Positions 8,810-17,508 of a DNA stretch of 64,000 nucleotides are shown here, piece after piece; the stretch's first letter is position 1, and every line of letters starts with the position of its first letter. The position numbers and the translations under genes were made by a program. The stretch is from G963663525 sp963663525 (GTDB lineage: Bacteria > Myxococcota_A > SURF-8 > G963663525). Below the pieces are notes generated by a model that saw only the letters and a list, made by a program, of their open reading frames with translations, was not told the origin of the DNA and did not search any database. The stretch spans positions 310,001 through 374,000 of the forward strand of contig CAXXHC010000003.1 of the NCBI GenBank assembly GCA_963663525.2. The letters are read 5' to 3'.

Positions 8810-9176
8810 TTTTTTCCCCGCCCAACGGAGCTTTGGTCATCGCGCCGTCCATCGAACACCAAACCCAGTCGACACCCTTGAGCTTGTCGTACTCCAAAAG
8901 GCCCTGTCGCCAAAACGCCTCGAACACCCCGGCCTTGGTCCACTCCATAAACCAGCGGTGCGCCGCACTGGACGAGCAGATGCCCGTCGCGTTAAGCGCG
9001 TTCCACTGACAGCCGGTGCGCAAAACGAATAGAATGGCGTTCATCGCGTGGCGCGGCGGAACCGGCGGGTTATGGCAACCCAAGGGATGAGGTTTTCGCG
9101 CAGGCAAGAGCGGCTCCATCTTTTCCCACAATTCGTCCGGGATTCTCCATCCATCATCTTGGGTTGCCAATCCCAT
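8763..9176 (-). CDS. IS5-family transposase, orfA frame
   Basis: Starts MGLATQDDGWRIPDELWE and contains the DUF4096-like N-terminal segment typical of IS427-group transposases (PLLPARKPHPLG, RHAMNAILFVLRTGCQWNAL). It includes the first catalytic Asp region, VDWVWCSMDGAMTKAPLGGEK. The frame ends at 8763, shortly after a run of seven A (complement of 8809-8815). The active enzyme needs a shift there into orfB. An upstream in-frame ATG at 9221 lies near the inverted repeat and is less likely. Confidence 0.8.
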   Translation of the reverse strand: MGLATQDDGWRIPDELWEKMEPLLPARKPHPLGCHNPPVPPRHAMNAILFVLRTGCQWNALNATGICSSSAAHRWFMEWTKAGVFEAFWRQGLLEYDKLKGVDWVWCSMDGAMTKAPLGGEKNGPKPYRPRKKRRQA

Positions 9177-9243
9177 ATTTATCTCCTGTAAATATACTAT
9201 ATTCACAGGACTATAGCACAATTCACCCTACTGGGATAGACTC

Positions 9244-9612
9244 TTAATGGGTATAAGCCCGGCAGCCTCTTTCAATGGCTGAGAGCAGTTTCTTTTTATC
9301 CGCACCCTCGGGCAACCGCTGCTGGTCCAAACGGTTCTTGGAAATCCGGCAGAGGGTCTGGAGCAATATCATCACAGCCGTTACGATCCGTAAACGTCGT
9401 TCCAGCTTCAAAATCCGCTGACGGACCAAAGGATCATCGGTCATGTCGAAAATCTCATGGCTCACGACTTCCAGTTCAGGTCCATGCAACCAGCCATTGA
9501 TCGTCGATCTGGGAACCTCGAGATCTTTAGCCAAGCTCACATCGCCAGTTTTTCGGACGTATTCGCGAAGTCGATGGTCGTAAACGCGCTTTTTCTGTGG
9601 AGTTGGTTTCAT
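9244..9612 (-). CDS. IS3-like orfA, HTH protein (copy 1, orphaned)
   Basis: About 122 residues starting MKPTPQKKRVYDHRLREYV. It contains a helix-turn-helix (DVSLAKDLEVPRSTINGWLHG) and a helical coiled segment (VRQRILKLERRLRIVTAVM) for oligomerisation, the usual orfA of a two-frame transposase. It reads ...GCRAYTH at its C-terminus versus ...GCRATH in copy 2. Without orfB it cannot transpose, but it might act as a repressor or inhibitor of the other copy. Confidence 0.7.
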   Translation of the reverse strand: MKPTPQKKRVYDHRLREYVRKTGDVSLAKDLEVPRSTINGWLHGPELEVVSHEIFDMTDDPLVRQRILKLERRLRIVTAVMILLQTLCRISKNRLDQQRLPEGADKKKLLSAIERGCRAYTH

Positions 9613-9651
9613 TGTCGTATCATACTACAGAACCGTCGGATGCAAAGAAAT
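9244..9651 (-). mobile_element. Truncated IS3-like element, orfA end only (copy 1)
   Basis: Nearly identical, in inverted orientation, to 12866-13270. The copies share the terminus beginning (complement) ATTTCTTTGCATCC, the promoter region and orfA, and differ by a 3-base insertion close to the orfA stop. This copy ends at TTAA next to the IS5-like element, so orfB and the other terminus are gone. Confidence 0.75.
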
Positions 9652-9683
9652 ATCATTGCTCAGCCATTTTGACCGACGGATGG

Positions 9684-9734
9684 CATGTACGGACCACCGG
9701 ACGCTTTTCTCCAGAAGGCATTGACGAACAGCAC
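9684..9734 (+). repeat. 51-bp direct repeat, copy A
   Basis: Begins CATGTACGGACCACCGGACG and ends AACAGCAC. The same 51 bases with one mismatch occur at 14409-14459 in the same orientation. Origin unknown: it could be an old transposon end, a recombination site or a duplicated gene fragment. Confidence 0.7.
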
Positions 9735-9761
9735 TGATAAAACTCACGTTTTTACTCTGTT

Positions 9762-10202
9762 TTATTCCTCCTCATCTTCATCCTGATCGTCAATTACTTT
9801 GCTTCTGCTATTCAGATAAGCCGTATCAAGGTTTACCACAATTGCCGCCAAAAAAGTAATCAGAGCGACAAATCCAAGTACAAGACCAATCACAAGAGCA
9901 GTGATCCATCCAAAAAACTCAAGGGAAAGCAAAACGCTGATAACCACGAGAGCCAGTTGTATGGAACCCAGTTGCATACGGTTGCTATTGATACTATCCA
10001 ATATCCTGGAAAACGACATCATCTGGTTAACTTCAACTTGTCTTTCAAGATATTGGAGCATGTCGTCAAATTCATCATCAACTTCATCGCCGTACTCTTC
10101 GTCAAGCTCCACGTCGTATCCAACCTCATTTTTACCATTTCCGAAAAGAAGTATCGGTGGTCTACTTTTTGATGATCGCTTCGTTTTTTTCTTTTTCGAC
10201 AT
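9762..10202 (-). CDS. Small membrane protein with charged termini
   Basis: About 146 residues. A Lys/Ser-rich N-terminus (SKKKKTKRSSKSR) is followed by an acidic segment (DEEYGDEVDDEFDDM), an amphipathic stretch, then two adjacent membrane helices (LALVVISVLLSLEFFGWI and ALVIGLVLGFVALITFLAA) and an acidic tail. No enzymatic motif. I preferred the ATG at 10202 because GGGAGAGGAT precedes it closely; the frame is open to an ATG at 10238. It lies directly downstream of the integrase-core transposase, in the same orientation. Function unknown. Confidence 0.5.
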   Translation of the reverse strand: MSKKKKTKRSSKSRPPILLFGNGKNEVGYDVELDEEYGDEVDDEFDDMLQYLERQVEVNQMMSFSRILDSINSNRMQLGSIQLALVVISVLLSLEFFGWITALVIGLVLGFVALITFLAAIVVNLDTAYLNSRSKVIDDQDEDEEE

Positions 10203-10250
10203 ATCCTCTCCCATATCCGAAATCCGGATTTCATTCACACGTCTTCGGAC

Positions 10251-11336
10251 CTACGCCGCTTCCCGATAGTAGTAGTTCAGCATTCCACCAAGTCGCTCAC
10301 GGCACTCCACCCGGCCTTCAGTCCTCCCTGCCGTTTCATCCGGTTCAATCAATTGACCATCGAGTCCCTGATGAAAACGTTCATGGTTGTAGTACCGGAC
10401 ATACTCAGCCACCGCACGGCGAAGATGGCTTTCACCAAGCGGAATCATTCGATCCAAACACTCTGATTTTATTGATAAAACGAACCGTTCCGCGTAGGAA
10501 TTCAGATTCGGGCTATGCGCCGGAAGCCGTACGGGCTTAACTCCACTATCGGACAACATCTTGCGAAAAGCGAGGGTAAAAAGAGGATCACGATCCATTA
10601 TGAGATAGCGCATGTCCAGAAGAAACCCATCAAAGGCGTCCGTCAGGTTCCTCACCATTTGCTTCATCCACTCCTCGTGAACCTGATTGCTGATCCCGGC
10701 TATATGAACGCGGCGTGTCGCCAAATCGATCACGAAAAGTACCTTAAAACAGACAAGGCCTTTCAGCGTCAACACCTCAACGGTGAAAAAGTCCATCGCC
10801 GCAATCGTCCCGGCTTCCATGTGGATTTTGAGAAAGCTTTTCCAGGTAGTTTTACGCTTCCGCTCCGGGGCGGGTTCGATCCCGTGATCCAGAAGAATTC
10901 GCTTCACCGTGGTGCGGCCAATCTCGTGACCAATATTGCGTAAAGCGTTCCTGATCGTTGTGTATCCCCAACCTGGATTATCCAGCGACATCATGACGAC
11001 GAGATCGGCGATTTCCTTGGAGGTTTTCGGCCTTCCAGGACTACGGTTCGCCGAGCCATCGTACTTTTTGCCTACAAGGTTTCGATACCAGGCCAGGATG
11101 GTTTCCGGCTTGACGATGCCAGCCAGTTCGTTCAGATCCTTACGATCCAAAGCCTTTCCCTTCACAGCCAAACGGCGGCGCTCGTCATTGGTCAACCGAA
11201 GACTGTGCCCTTCGAGCCTTTTGAGAAGAATACGGTTTTCTTCCTTGAGGTAATCAATGCTATCCTGCTGCTTGCGGTTGACCCAACCGGCGAAGAACAA
11301 CAGGAGAAACTGCAGTGCTGGCGATAGATTTTCCAT
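10251..11336 (-). CDS. Integrase-core (rve) transposase
   Basis: 361 residues, apparently intact. An N-terminal helical and HTH part (DYLKEENRILLKRLEG, LNELAGIVKPETILAWYR) is followed by a HTH_21-like segment (NPGWGYTTIRNALRNIG) and the DDE core: AMDFFTVEVLTLKG (Asp), IMDRDPLFT (Asp), YAERFVLSIKSECLD (Glu). The tail has YNHERFHQGLDGQ, standard for IS3/IS481-type integrases. I could not identify convincing inverted repeats, so element limits are not given. It sits between the inverted copies of the IS3-like orfA. Confidence 0.85.
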   Translation of the reverse strand: MENLSPALQFLLLFFAGWVNRKQQDSIDYLKEENRILLKRLEGHSLRLTNDERRRLAVKGKALDRKDLNELAGIVKPETILAWYRNLVGKKYDGSANRSPGRPKTSKEIADLVVMMSLDNPGWGYTTIRNALRNIGHEIGRTTVKRILLDHGIEPAPERKRKTTWKSFLKIHMEAGTIAAMDFFTVEVLTLKGLVCFKVLFVIDLATRRVHIAGISNQVHEEWMKQMVRNLTDAFDGFLLDMRYLIMDRDPLFTLAFRKMLSDSGVKPVRLPAHSPNLNSYAERFVLSIKSECLDRMIPLGESHLRRAVAEYVRYYNHERFHQGLDGQLIEPDETAGRTEGRVECRERLGGMLNYYYREAA

Positions 11337-11615
11337 GACAATGTTTTATCCAGATTTCAGCGCCTTCGCAAGACCTGATCGCACATTTTTTCGGCTTCGC
11401 TTATTCAGGAATAGTGAACATGCCTCATTTTTACTCTGCGGTAAACGCTGGAATTTATAGGGCGTTTGAGTTTCGGTACAGGAAGCGGATCAACTACGTT
11501 CAATAACAGGAAATTCCAAGTCGACTGACAGATTGGCAGAAATAATTCTTTCAAATTAGGAATACAATTCCCAATATGCTTGACTGTTGGCGGAAATTCA
11601 TTTATCCTCAAAGAC

Positions 11616-12854
11616 ATGAAGACGATCAAATACCACGAACGAACCTTGTCCGGCGTCCTGAAACGCGCTGCCTCTCAGTTTCCGGCGGCTGTCGTCACCG
11701 GGCCAAGACAATCCGGTAAGACCACCCTGGTACGGAAGCTTTTCGGCGCCACTCACAAATACGTCACGCTGGACGATCTCATCGTCCGTGAGCAGGCGGC
11801 CAATGATCCCAGGCTTCTACTGGAACGCTACCCTCCCCCCATTATCCTGGACGAAATCCAGTATGTACCTGAGTTGCTTCATTACGTCAAAATGGATATT
11901 GACGAGCACCGCGATGAATCAGGACGCTACATTATCACCGGATCGCAGCATTTCCCGCTGATGCAGGGTGCGACCGAATCCCTTGCAGGGCGGACGGCGG
12001 TATTGTCCTTGTATTCCATGTCCGTCAGGGAGTCGGCGGAACAGCCGGATATGGAAACGGATTGGCGGGATCTGCTCTTTCCCACGAAGAAGTCGGCAAA
12101 GAACGCCAAACGCCACTCCGACGGTTTATTGCGATCCATTTTCACCGGTGGTTTCCCCGAACCTGCCTTGTCTCCAGACATGGACGTGCGGCTCTGGCAT
12201 TCGTCCTATGTCCAGACCTACCTGGAGCGCGATGTCCGCAGCCTTCGCGCCGTGGCCGATCTGGGTGACTTCCAGCGCTTCCTTTTTGCTCTGGCGCATC
12301 GGGCAGGCAGCCTGATCAACTATTCCGATCTGGCGCGAGATCTGGGCGTCACAGCCAAGACGGTCAAGGCTTGGGTGTCTGTACTGGAAGCGGGCGGGCA
12401 GGTTTTCACGCTGAAGCCCTTTTTCACGAATCTCGGCAAGCGGCTGATACAACGTCCAAAAGTTTACTTCCTCGATACGGGCGTCCTGAGCTACCTGCTG
12501 GATCTGACCGAAGCGGATCAGGTGACGCAGGGCATGCACGCCGGTCCGCTGTTTGAAACAGCCGTCCTGGGACAACTGGTACGGATGTTTGCCCATCGAG
12601 GCCAGACGCCTCGACTGTATTTCTGGCGAACCGCCGCCGGGCACGAGGTGGATTTCATTATCGAGGATGGGCAGAAGCTTATTCCCATTGAAGTGAAGCT
12701 CACAGCCACGCCACGCGCCAAACATGCCAAGGCGATTGAGAGCTTTCAGGAATTGTTTGGAAAACGGGCCGGAAAAGGATTGCTTGTCTGTCTCTGCAAT
12801 GAACGCCATCCTCTGACTCGGACGGTGGAGGCGGTGCCGTTCGGGGCGTTTTGA
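11616..12854 (+). CDS. AAA_14/DUF4143-type ATP-binding protein
   Basis: About 412 residues. N-terminal P-loop ATPase: Walker A GPRQSGKTT and Walker B-like PPIILDEIQYVPEL, then YIITGSQHF. It is followed by a winged-helix-like stretch (YSDLARDLGVTAKTVKAWVSVLEAGG) and the C-terminal DUF4143 part with a PD-(D/E)xK-like signature (GHEVDFIIEDG then LIPIEVKL). The family is common in mobile and genomic-island DNA, and no biochemical role is firmly known; DNA-related or toxin-antitoxin-like roles are guessed. Start MKTIKYHERT is preferred over the in-frame ATG at 11580. It lies inside the segment bracketed by inverted transposon ends. Confidence 0.85.
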   Translation: MKTIKYHERTLSGVLKRAASQFPAAVVTGPRQSGKTTLVRKLFGATHKYVTLDDLIVREQAANDPRLLLERYPPPIILDEIQYVPELLHYVKMDIDEHRDESGRYIITGSQHFPLMQGATESLAGRTAVLSLYSMSVRESAEQPDMETDWRDLLFPTKKSAKNAKRHSDGLLRSIFTGGFPEPALSPDMDVRLWHSSYVQTYLERDVRSLRAVADLGDFQRFLFALAHRAGSLINYSDLARDLGVTAKTVKAWVSVLEAGGQVFTLKPFFTNLGKRLIQRPKVYFLDTGVLSYLLDLTEADQVTQGMHAGPLFETAVLGQLVRMFAHRGQTPRLYFWRTAAGHEVDFIIEDGQKLIPIEVKLTATPRAKHAKAIESFQELFGKRAGKGLLVCLCNERHPLTRTVEAVPFGAF

Positions 12855-12904
12855 TTGCCACTTTAATTTCTTTGCATCCGACGGTTCTGTAGTATGATAC
12901 GACA

Positions 12905-13270
12905 ATGAAACCAACTCCACAGAAAAAGCGCGTTTACGACCATCGACTTCGCGAATACGTCCGAAAAACTGGCGATGTGAGCTTGGCTAAAGATCTCGAG
13001 GTTCCCAGATCGACGATCAATGGCTGGTTGCATGGACCTGAACTGGAAGTCGTGAGCCATGAGATTTTCGACATGACCGATGATCCTTTGGTCCGTCAGC
13101 GGATTTTGAAGCTGGAACGACGTTTACGGATCGTAACGGCTGTGATGATATTGCTCCAGACCCTCTGCCGGATTTCCAAGAACCGTTTGGACCAGCAGAG
13201 GTTGCCTGAGGGTGCGGATAAAAAGAAACTGCTCTCAGCCATTGAAAGAGGCTGCCGGGCTACCCATTAA
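12905..13270 (+). CDS. IS3-like orfA, HTH protein (copy 2)
   Basis: 121 residues, the same protein as the orphan copy at 9244-9612 except for the last few residues. It has an HTH motif and a coiled oligomerisation helix. The frame ends with GCRATH and a stop. orfB begins upstream of this stop in the +1 frame, the standard overlap for two-frame transposases. Confidence 0.75.
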   Translation: MKPTPQKKRVYDHRLREYVRKTGDVSLAKDLEVPRSTINGWLHGPELEVVSHEIFDMTDDPLVRQRILKLERRLRIVTAVMILLQTLCRISKNRLDQQRLPEGADKKKLLSAIERGCRATH

Positions 13271-14214
13271 GGCGGTTCTGTCCATCGTCGGCATCAGCCC
13301 TTCTCGGTATCACATCTGGTGTCGTGGGAAAGCGGCGGGTTGTTCGCTTGATGATCGCGCGTCATGTCCCGCGATCCACCCCACCCAGTTGACACCGGAA
13401 GAGGTTCGCCTGATGCACGAGATGGCAGTTTCCGACGACTATCGTCATGTGCCGACCCGTCGTCTTGGGATGCTTGCACAACGTCTGGGCAAGGTGTTTG
13501 CGTCTCCTTCGACGTGGTTGCGCTATGCACGTGAACGAGACTGGAGACGTCCGCGAACCCGAGTTCATCCATCCAAGCCTACCGAGGGTATTCGCGCGAA
13601 CAAGCCGGACGGCTTTTGGCATGTCGATGTGACGGTGGTTCGACTTGTCAACGGCTCGAAGGCCTATATTCAGGCGATCATCGACAGCTATTCTCGGCGC
13701 ATCCTGGCCTACCGAGTCAGCGAGAAGCTGGAGCCCGCGTCGAGTGCGGAGTTGCTGGTCAAAGCCTATGAGTCTCGCAGTGAGGTTGGTGACCAAGTGG
13801 ACCCGCAGGCGGTGATGGTGGATGGTGGAATAGAGAATTTCCACAGTGCGGTGATGAAGCTTGTGGAAGAGGGTTTGCTTGCGCTGATCCTGGCGCAGAC
13901 CGCCGTGCTTTTTTCGAACTCGATGATCGGGTTTTTGGCGTGTGATGAAGCACCAGTGGTTATTTCTGAACCAACTGGACAGCGTATCGGCGCTGGAACG
14001 TTTGGTGAGGTACTACGTAGAAGAATACAACCGTAATCTGCCGCATTCGGCGTTCGATGGTCAGACCCCTGACGAAATGTACTTCGGTCGGGGTGAGGGA
14101 GTACCGGAGGAACTGGCCGCGGCTCGAGCGAGTGCTCGTCAAGTCCGTTTGGAGGCGAATCGGGAGCTGAGTTGCGAAAGCTGTCCTAATCTGGCGATGG
14201 CGGTCAATGGGTGA
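13212..14214 (+). pseudogene. IS3-like orfB transposase, frameshifted
   Basis: Starts at GTG 13212, overlapping orfA by 59 bases. Conserved rve core: PDGFWHVDVTVVRL (Asp), AYIQAIIDSYSRRILAY, AVMVDGGIENFHS (Asp). At about 13931 the run GGGTTTTTGG carries one T too many: the frame leaves the conserved sequence after FSNSMI and the homology resumes in the next frame with FWRVMKHQWLFLN and YVEEYNRNLPHSAFDGQTPDEMYFG. The catalytic Glu expected after NSMI is also missing. The gene is therefore broken. Confidence 0.75.
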
Positions 14215-14408
14215 AGAAGGGAAAACGTAGGTGGAAATGCGCGGTTGGATTGGGCGTTTTGAATGATGTCGTGTGGCGTGTAGATTTAGCTGCCTCCTGC
14301 AGCCCGGCTAGTTCACGGGCAGGACAATTGTACTGTTTGGAGTGTTGATTTGAACAGGTCAATATTGAATCCGAGTCCAGATCGGTCGGACGTGGCATCA
14401 GTAGACCA

Positions 14409-14459
14409 CATGTACGGACCACCGGACGCTTTTCTCCAGAAGGCATTGACCAACAGCAC
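14409..14459 (+). repeat. 51-bp direct repeat, copy B
   Basis: Matches 9684-9734 at 50 of 51 positions, same orientation. The bases before it (GGTCGGACGTGGCAT) also resemble the bases before copy A if a 16-base gap is allowed, so the duplication may have been longer. The stretch 14215-14528 has no gene I can support. Confidence 0.7.
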
Positions 14460-14528
14460 GGCTGTTGTTGGATTACGGAATTTTGGCGAGTCACAGGTTT
14501 CATCATCGGAATGCATGGTTTCTTCCAA

Positions 14529-14561
14529 GAAAAATGCCGGGCGAAGAATCCGGCCCGGCAT
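14529..14561 (-). terminator. Rho-independent terminator of the beta-barrel/OmpA operon
   Basis: On the minus strand a perfect 9-bp stem ATGCCGGGC / GCCCGGCAT with a 10-base loop is followed by TTTTTC. It sits 36 bases past the stop of the beta-barrel gene. Confidence 0.75.
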
Positions 14562-14597
14562 GAAGACATCGTTTTTTCAGAACCACAACGCGATGCG

Positions 14598-15569
14598 CTA
14601 AAATTCCGCACCAAGGTTGAAACTGATGGCGTAGGCTTCGACCGAAGAAACCTGGATCTCCGGGGCAAGGTGGAAGGTCGCCACGATCAGCTTCAAACCC
14701 GCGTACCATCGGTGAATGATTTCGTCTCGATCGGGCAGTTTCAGCAGTGCATCTTCCAGGTAGGCGTCGAAGCTCGGATTGAGAATTCCCGGTCGCAGGA
14801 AACTTACGAGAAAGGCGTAACCGGTGTAGGGGGTAACTTCCACAACTCCGGCGGCGGGGAAGGATTTCGAAATCACCAGATCCCAACCGAATTGGCGCAT
14901 GTCGAGGTCCGTGGAGCCGAAAAGCTGTCCGTAGTTCAGACGAAGGGCCACATCGGGGGCGTAGTCGTGGAAATCTTCCAGAAATGCGTATTTTACGTTC
15001 ATGCCGAAATAGAACAATTTCGAATGCAGGAAATACGTGGCGTCGAAACCGATGTCGAAGGAATACGGCAACCCCTTGCGGATGGCGAACTGGAAGGTGG
15101 ACAGCAAATTGTCGGCTTCGCGGGCCTTGTCACCGTAGGGATCGAGATCGGCGAAACGCTCGACGCCTTCGAGCGCGTCGTTCCAGTGGTCCCCCTTGCT
15201 GACCGAAGTCATCGTATAGTCGAAGCCCAGGTTGAAACCGCTCATGCCGAGCGTATCGGCGGCGGAATGATATTTTGGCGCGAAAAGCATCGAAAACTGC
15301 TGGGCGAACTTACGCCATTTCGTCTTGTCGGCCAAGGCGCGGGTTTCCTCCCTGACCACCTGACCCGGTTCCAGCAGGCAGAGGTTCGAGGCGGTGGTGT
15401 CGGGATTGCGCTGACACATCCGCCACAAGGTCAGGTCTTTCGGTGCGGCCTGGACGGGCAGGGAGGCGGCGAGCCACGCCACGGCGAAACCGCAGGCGAC
15501 CCAGCGAAAAACGGCTCCCCGAATACGTTTTCCGGTGAGATACGAGTTTGGCGAATCGACTTTCCCCAT
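14598..15569 (-). CDS. Outer-membrane beta-barrel protein
   Basis: About 323 residues. Signal peptide with a twin-positive N-terminus (MGKVDSPNSYLTGKRIRG), hydrophobic core (VACGFAVAWLAASL) and cleavage near PVQAA. The mature protein alternates aromatic and polar residues (FNLGFDYTMTSVSKG, FDIGFDATYFLHSKLFYFGMNVKY, VTPYTGYAFLVSF) and ends in aromatic Phe (FNLGAEF), the outer-membrane insertion signature. No family name recognised. The start codon lies one base after the OmpA stop, so the two are translationally coupled and probably form an envelope pair. Confidence 0.75.
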   Translation of the reverse strand: MGKVDSPNSYLTGKRIRGAVFRWVACGFAVAWLAASLPVQAAPKDLTLWRMCQRNPDTTASNLCLLEPGQVVREETRALADKTKWRKFAQQFSMLFAPKYHSAADTLGMSGFNLGFDYTMTSVSKGDHWNDALEGVERFADLDPYGDKAREADNLLSTFQFAIRKGLPYSFDIGFDATYFLHSKLFYFGMNVKYAFLEDFHDYAPDVALRLNYGQLFGSTDLDMRQFGWDLVISKSFPAAGVVEVTPYTGYAFLVSFLRPGILNPSFDAYLEDALLKLPDRDEIIHRWYAGLKLIVATFHLAPEIQVSSVEAYAISFNLGAEF

Positions 15570-15570
15570 G

Positions 15571-17508
15571 TTACTTCCGGCCCTTCTTCTTCCCATTTTT
15601 CGACGACTTCGTTTTCAGGATCTTGAACTCCACCCGGTCGTTACGCGGATTTTTATCCCGGCCAGGCACCAGCGGCTTGAGGTTGCCTACGCCCCTGGGC
15701 TTGAGAATCTTGGCATCCACGCCCTTCGACATCAGGTAATCCGCAACCTTGTTCGCTCGTTGCTGGGTGAGATCTTTCTGCTTTTCGAGACTCTGGCCGT
15801 TGTCCGAATGGCTCTGCACTTCGATCAGCAGGATTTGCGGATACGAGCGGATCACATTCGCCATCTGGTCCAGCACCGGGAGAATCTTCTCCGAAAGGAC
15901 TTCCTCGCCGTCCTTTTCCTCGAAGCGGATGCGCTTTTTCACCAGGAAGCCTTCCTCGTGAACACGCACCAGAACCTCTCCACCAGAGTCCGGACAACCG
16001 TCGGCGTCCTCGAAATCGTTATAGACTTCCCGCTCCAGCGGGCATTTGTCGTCTTTGTCGGGTACGCCATCATAATCGTTGTCGGCGTCTTCGCAGCCAT
16101 CTTCGTCGAAGTAGGCGTCAGGATCTTCTTTGTAGTACGGACACAGGTCGACTACGTCCGGGATGCCGTCGCCATCGTTGTCGAAGTCGGGGCAGCCGTC
16201 CTCATCCTGGAAACCTTCCTTGTCTTCCGGCTCGTAGGGGCATTGATCCTTGTCATTGGGAATGCCGTCGCGGTCCACGTCCGGGTTGGGGCAGCCGTCG
16301 GTTTCCCCGGCGGTATCTTCCGCCGAAAGCGGGCAGTTGTCGATCTCGTCGAGGATGCCGTCCCGGTCGTTGTCGGGTTCGGGGCAGCCGTCCCAGTCCT
16401 CGAAATCGTCGAAATCTTCCACGTCGTCCGGGCAGCGGTCGTCGGTGTCGAGGATGCCGTCGCCGTCGTTGTCGGTATCGGGGCAGCCGTCTTCGTCTTG
16501 ATTGCCGTCGCGATCTTCAGGTTTGGACGGGCACTGGTCCTCGTAATCGTCCACGCCGTCGTTGTCGCGATCGTTGTCGGAATAGGTGTACGCGATGGTG
16601 AAATAGCCACGCGCCAGCGGCGCACCATAGCCGTACGTGACGCGCGTTCCGACGCCGGTGAGCAGCGACAGCCCGAAGTCGAAGTCGTAGCGGAATCCGC
16701 CGTCCGCCATGATCGGGTTGTTGAAGCTCTTTTTGAAGGGTTCGGTCGCCAGCGAAGCACCACCGATGTCGATGTACAGGTTCCAATGATCGCTCGGCTT
16801 GAAACGCACTGCTGCGGAATACAACAGTTCGTCATCGACTTTCTGAGATCCCAGGATAGTATCCCCGGATCGCAGGCGATATCCGAAATTGATGCCGAGC
16901 AGCAGCCAGTCGAGCGGTTCGGTATCGACCAGCAATTTGAACTCGGTGCCGAATCCGCCGTCGCTCAGCCAGCTTTCGTCGTCGCCCGTGGGCAGAATCA
17001 GGGTAGTGATGAAGCCCACGCCGACCGGGGACTGTGTCCGGTCCAAGATACGGAATTTGTTATGGATTCTCAGATCCCCCACGCCGGAGACGGCGGGGTC
17101 GTCGTGGTTTAGAAACCCTTCTCCATCCTGAAACAGCGCCACGGGAAATTCCAGACCCAACTGGTAGTATTTCCAGAACGCGATGGCGTATTGCATGTCC
17201 ATGCGCAACTGGGAACCGAGCAGATCGATGGTTTCGGTCTTCTGGGTGTTGGTGATTCGCCGGTTCAGCTCCAGCAGCCCGTAAGCGAACTGCGTGTGGA
17301 CCGCTCCGCCCATACCCCATTGCGAGTAAAGCGCGGTCGAATCCGTCTGGAGGAATCCGAGGTTGTCCACCGGGGGATGGAATTGATTCAGGTCCACGCC
17401 CTGGCTCTGCGCCCAAAGGCTGGAGGGAATCCACACCATACAAATAATTATTAGGCTCCGCAGCCACCACGAATGCAGCACCGCACACTCTCCCTGCAAA
17501 GGTAACAT
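15571..17508 (-). CDS. OmpA-family protein with thrombospondin type-3 repeats
   Basis: 645 residues. Signal peptide (LRSLIIICMVWIPSSLWAQ), then a beta-barrel region of about 270 residues, then six or more calcium-binding TSP3 repeats of the form DxDxDGxxDxxDxCP from about residue 310. The C-terminal OmpA/MotB domain has a recognisable core (QILLIEVQSHSDNGQS, QQRANKVADYLMSKGV, GVGNLKPLV, NDRVEFKIL) that binds peptidoglycan. It anchors outer membrane to cell wall. The same architecture is common in Myxococcota and related groups. The 5' end is uncertain; a start at the later Met would shorten the signal peptide. Confidence 0.9.
   Translation of the reverse strand: MLPLQGECAVLHSWWLRSLIIICMVWIPSSLWAQSQGVDLNQFHPPVDNLGFLQTDSTALYSQWGMGGAVHTQFAYGLLELNRRITNTQKTETIDLLGSQLRMDMQYAIAFWKYYQLGLEFPVALFQDGEGFLNHDDPAVSGVGDLRIHNKFRILDRTQSPVGVGFITTLILPTGDDESWLSDGGFGTEFKLLVDTEPLDWLLLGINFGYRLRSGDTILGSQKVDDELLYSAAVRFKPSDHWNLYIDIGGASLATEPFKKSFNNPIMADGGFRYDFDFGLSLLTGVGTRVTYGYGAPLARGYFTIAYTYSDNDRDNDGVDDYEDQCPSKPEDRDGNQDEDGCPDTDNDGDGILDTDDRCPDDVEDFDDFEDWDGCPEPDNDRDGILDEIDNCPLSAEDTAGETDGCPNPDVDRDGIPNDKDQCPYEPEDKEGFQDEDGCPDFDNDGDGIPDVVDLCPYYKEDPDAYFDEDGCEDADNDYDGVPDKDDKCPLEREVYNDFEDADGCPDSGGEVLVRVHEEGFLVKKRIRFEEKDGEEVLSEKILPVLDQMANVIRSYPQILLIEVQSHSDNGQSLEKQKDLTQQRANKVADYLMSKGVDAKILKPRGVGNLKPLVPGRDKNPRNDRVEFKILKTKSSKNGKKKGRK

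Larger units (their letters stand above)
8353..9243 (-). mobile_element. IS5-family (IS427-like) insertion sequence
   Basis: The termini are 17-bp inverted repeats with one mismatch: GAGCCTATCCCAGTAGG at 8353-8369 and its complement at 9227-9243. TTAA flanks both sides (8349-8352 and 9244-9247), which looks like a 4-bp target duplication. Two overlapping transposase frames lie on the minus strand. However, the left flank is a nuclease gene and the right flank is the interior of an IS3-like element, so the two sides were not originally joined. Confidence 0.85.
12866..14214 (+). mobile_element. IS3-like element (copy 2), degenerate
   Basis: The left boundary is set by the point where identity with copy 1 begins (ATTTCTTTGCATCC). 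It contains orfA and a frameshifted orfB. I could not find a matching right inverted repeat, so the right limit is only the end of orfB. Confidence 0.6.

Noticed and set aside
9746..11440. TTTTTACTCTG at both 9749 and 11427 as target duplication of the integrase-core element
   Set aside because: The shared word is AT-rich and imperfect, and no inverted repeats lie just inside it.
15535..17112. Plus-strand Val-rich frame opposite OmpA
   Set aside because: Mirror of the Asp-rich TSP3 repeats; no signal or family motif.
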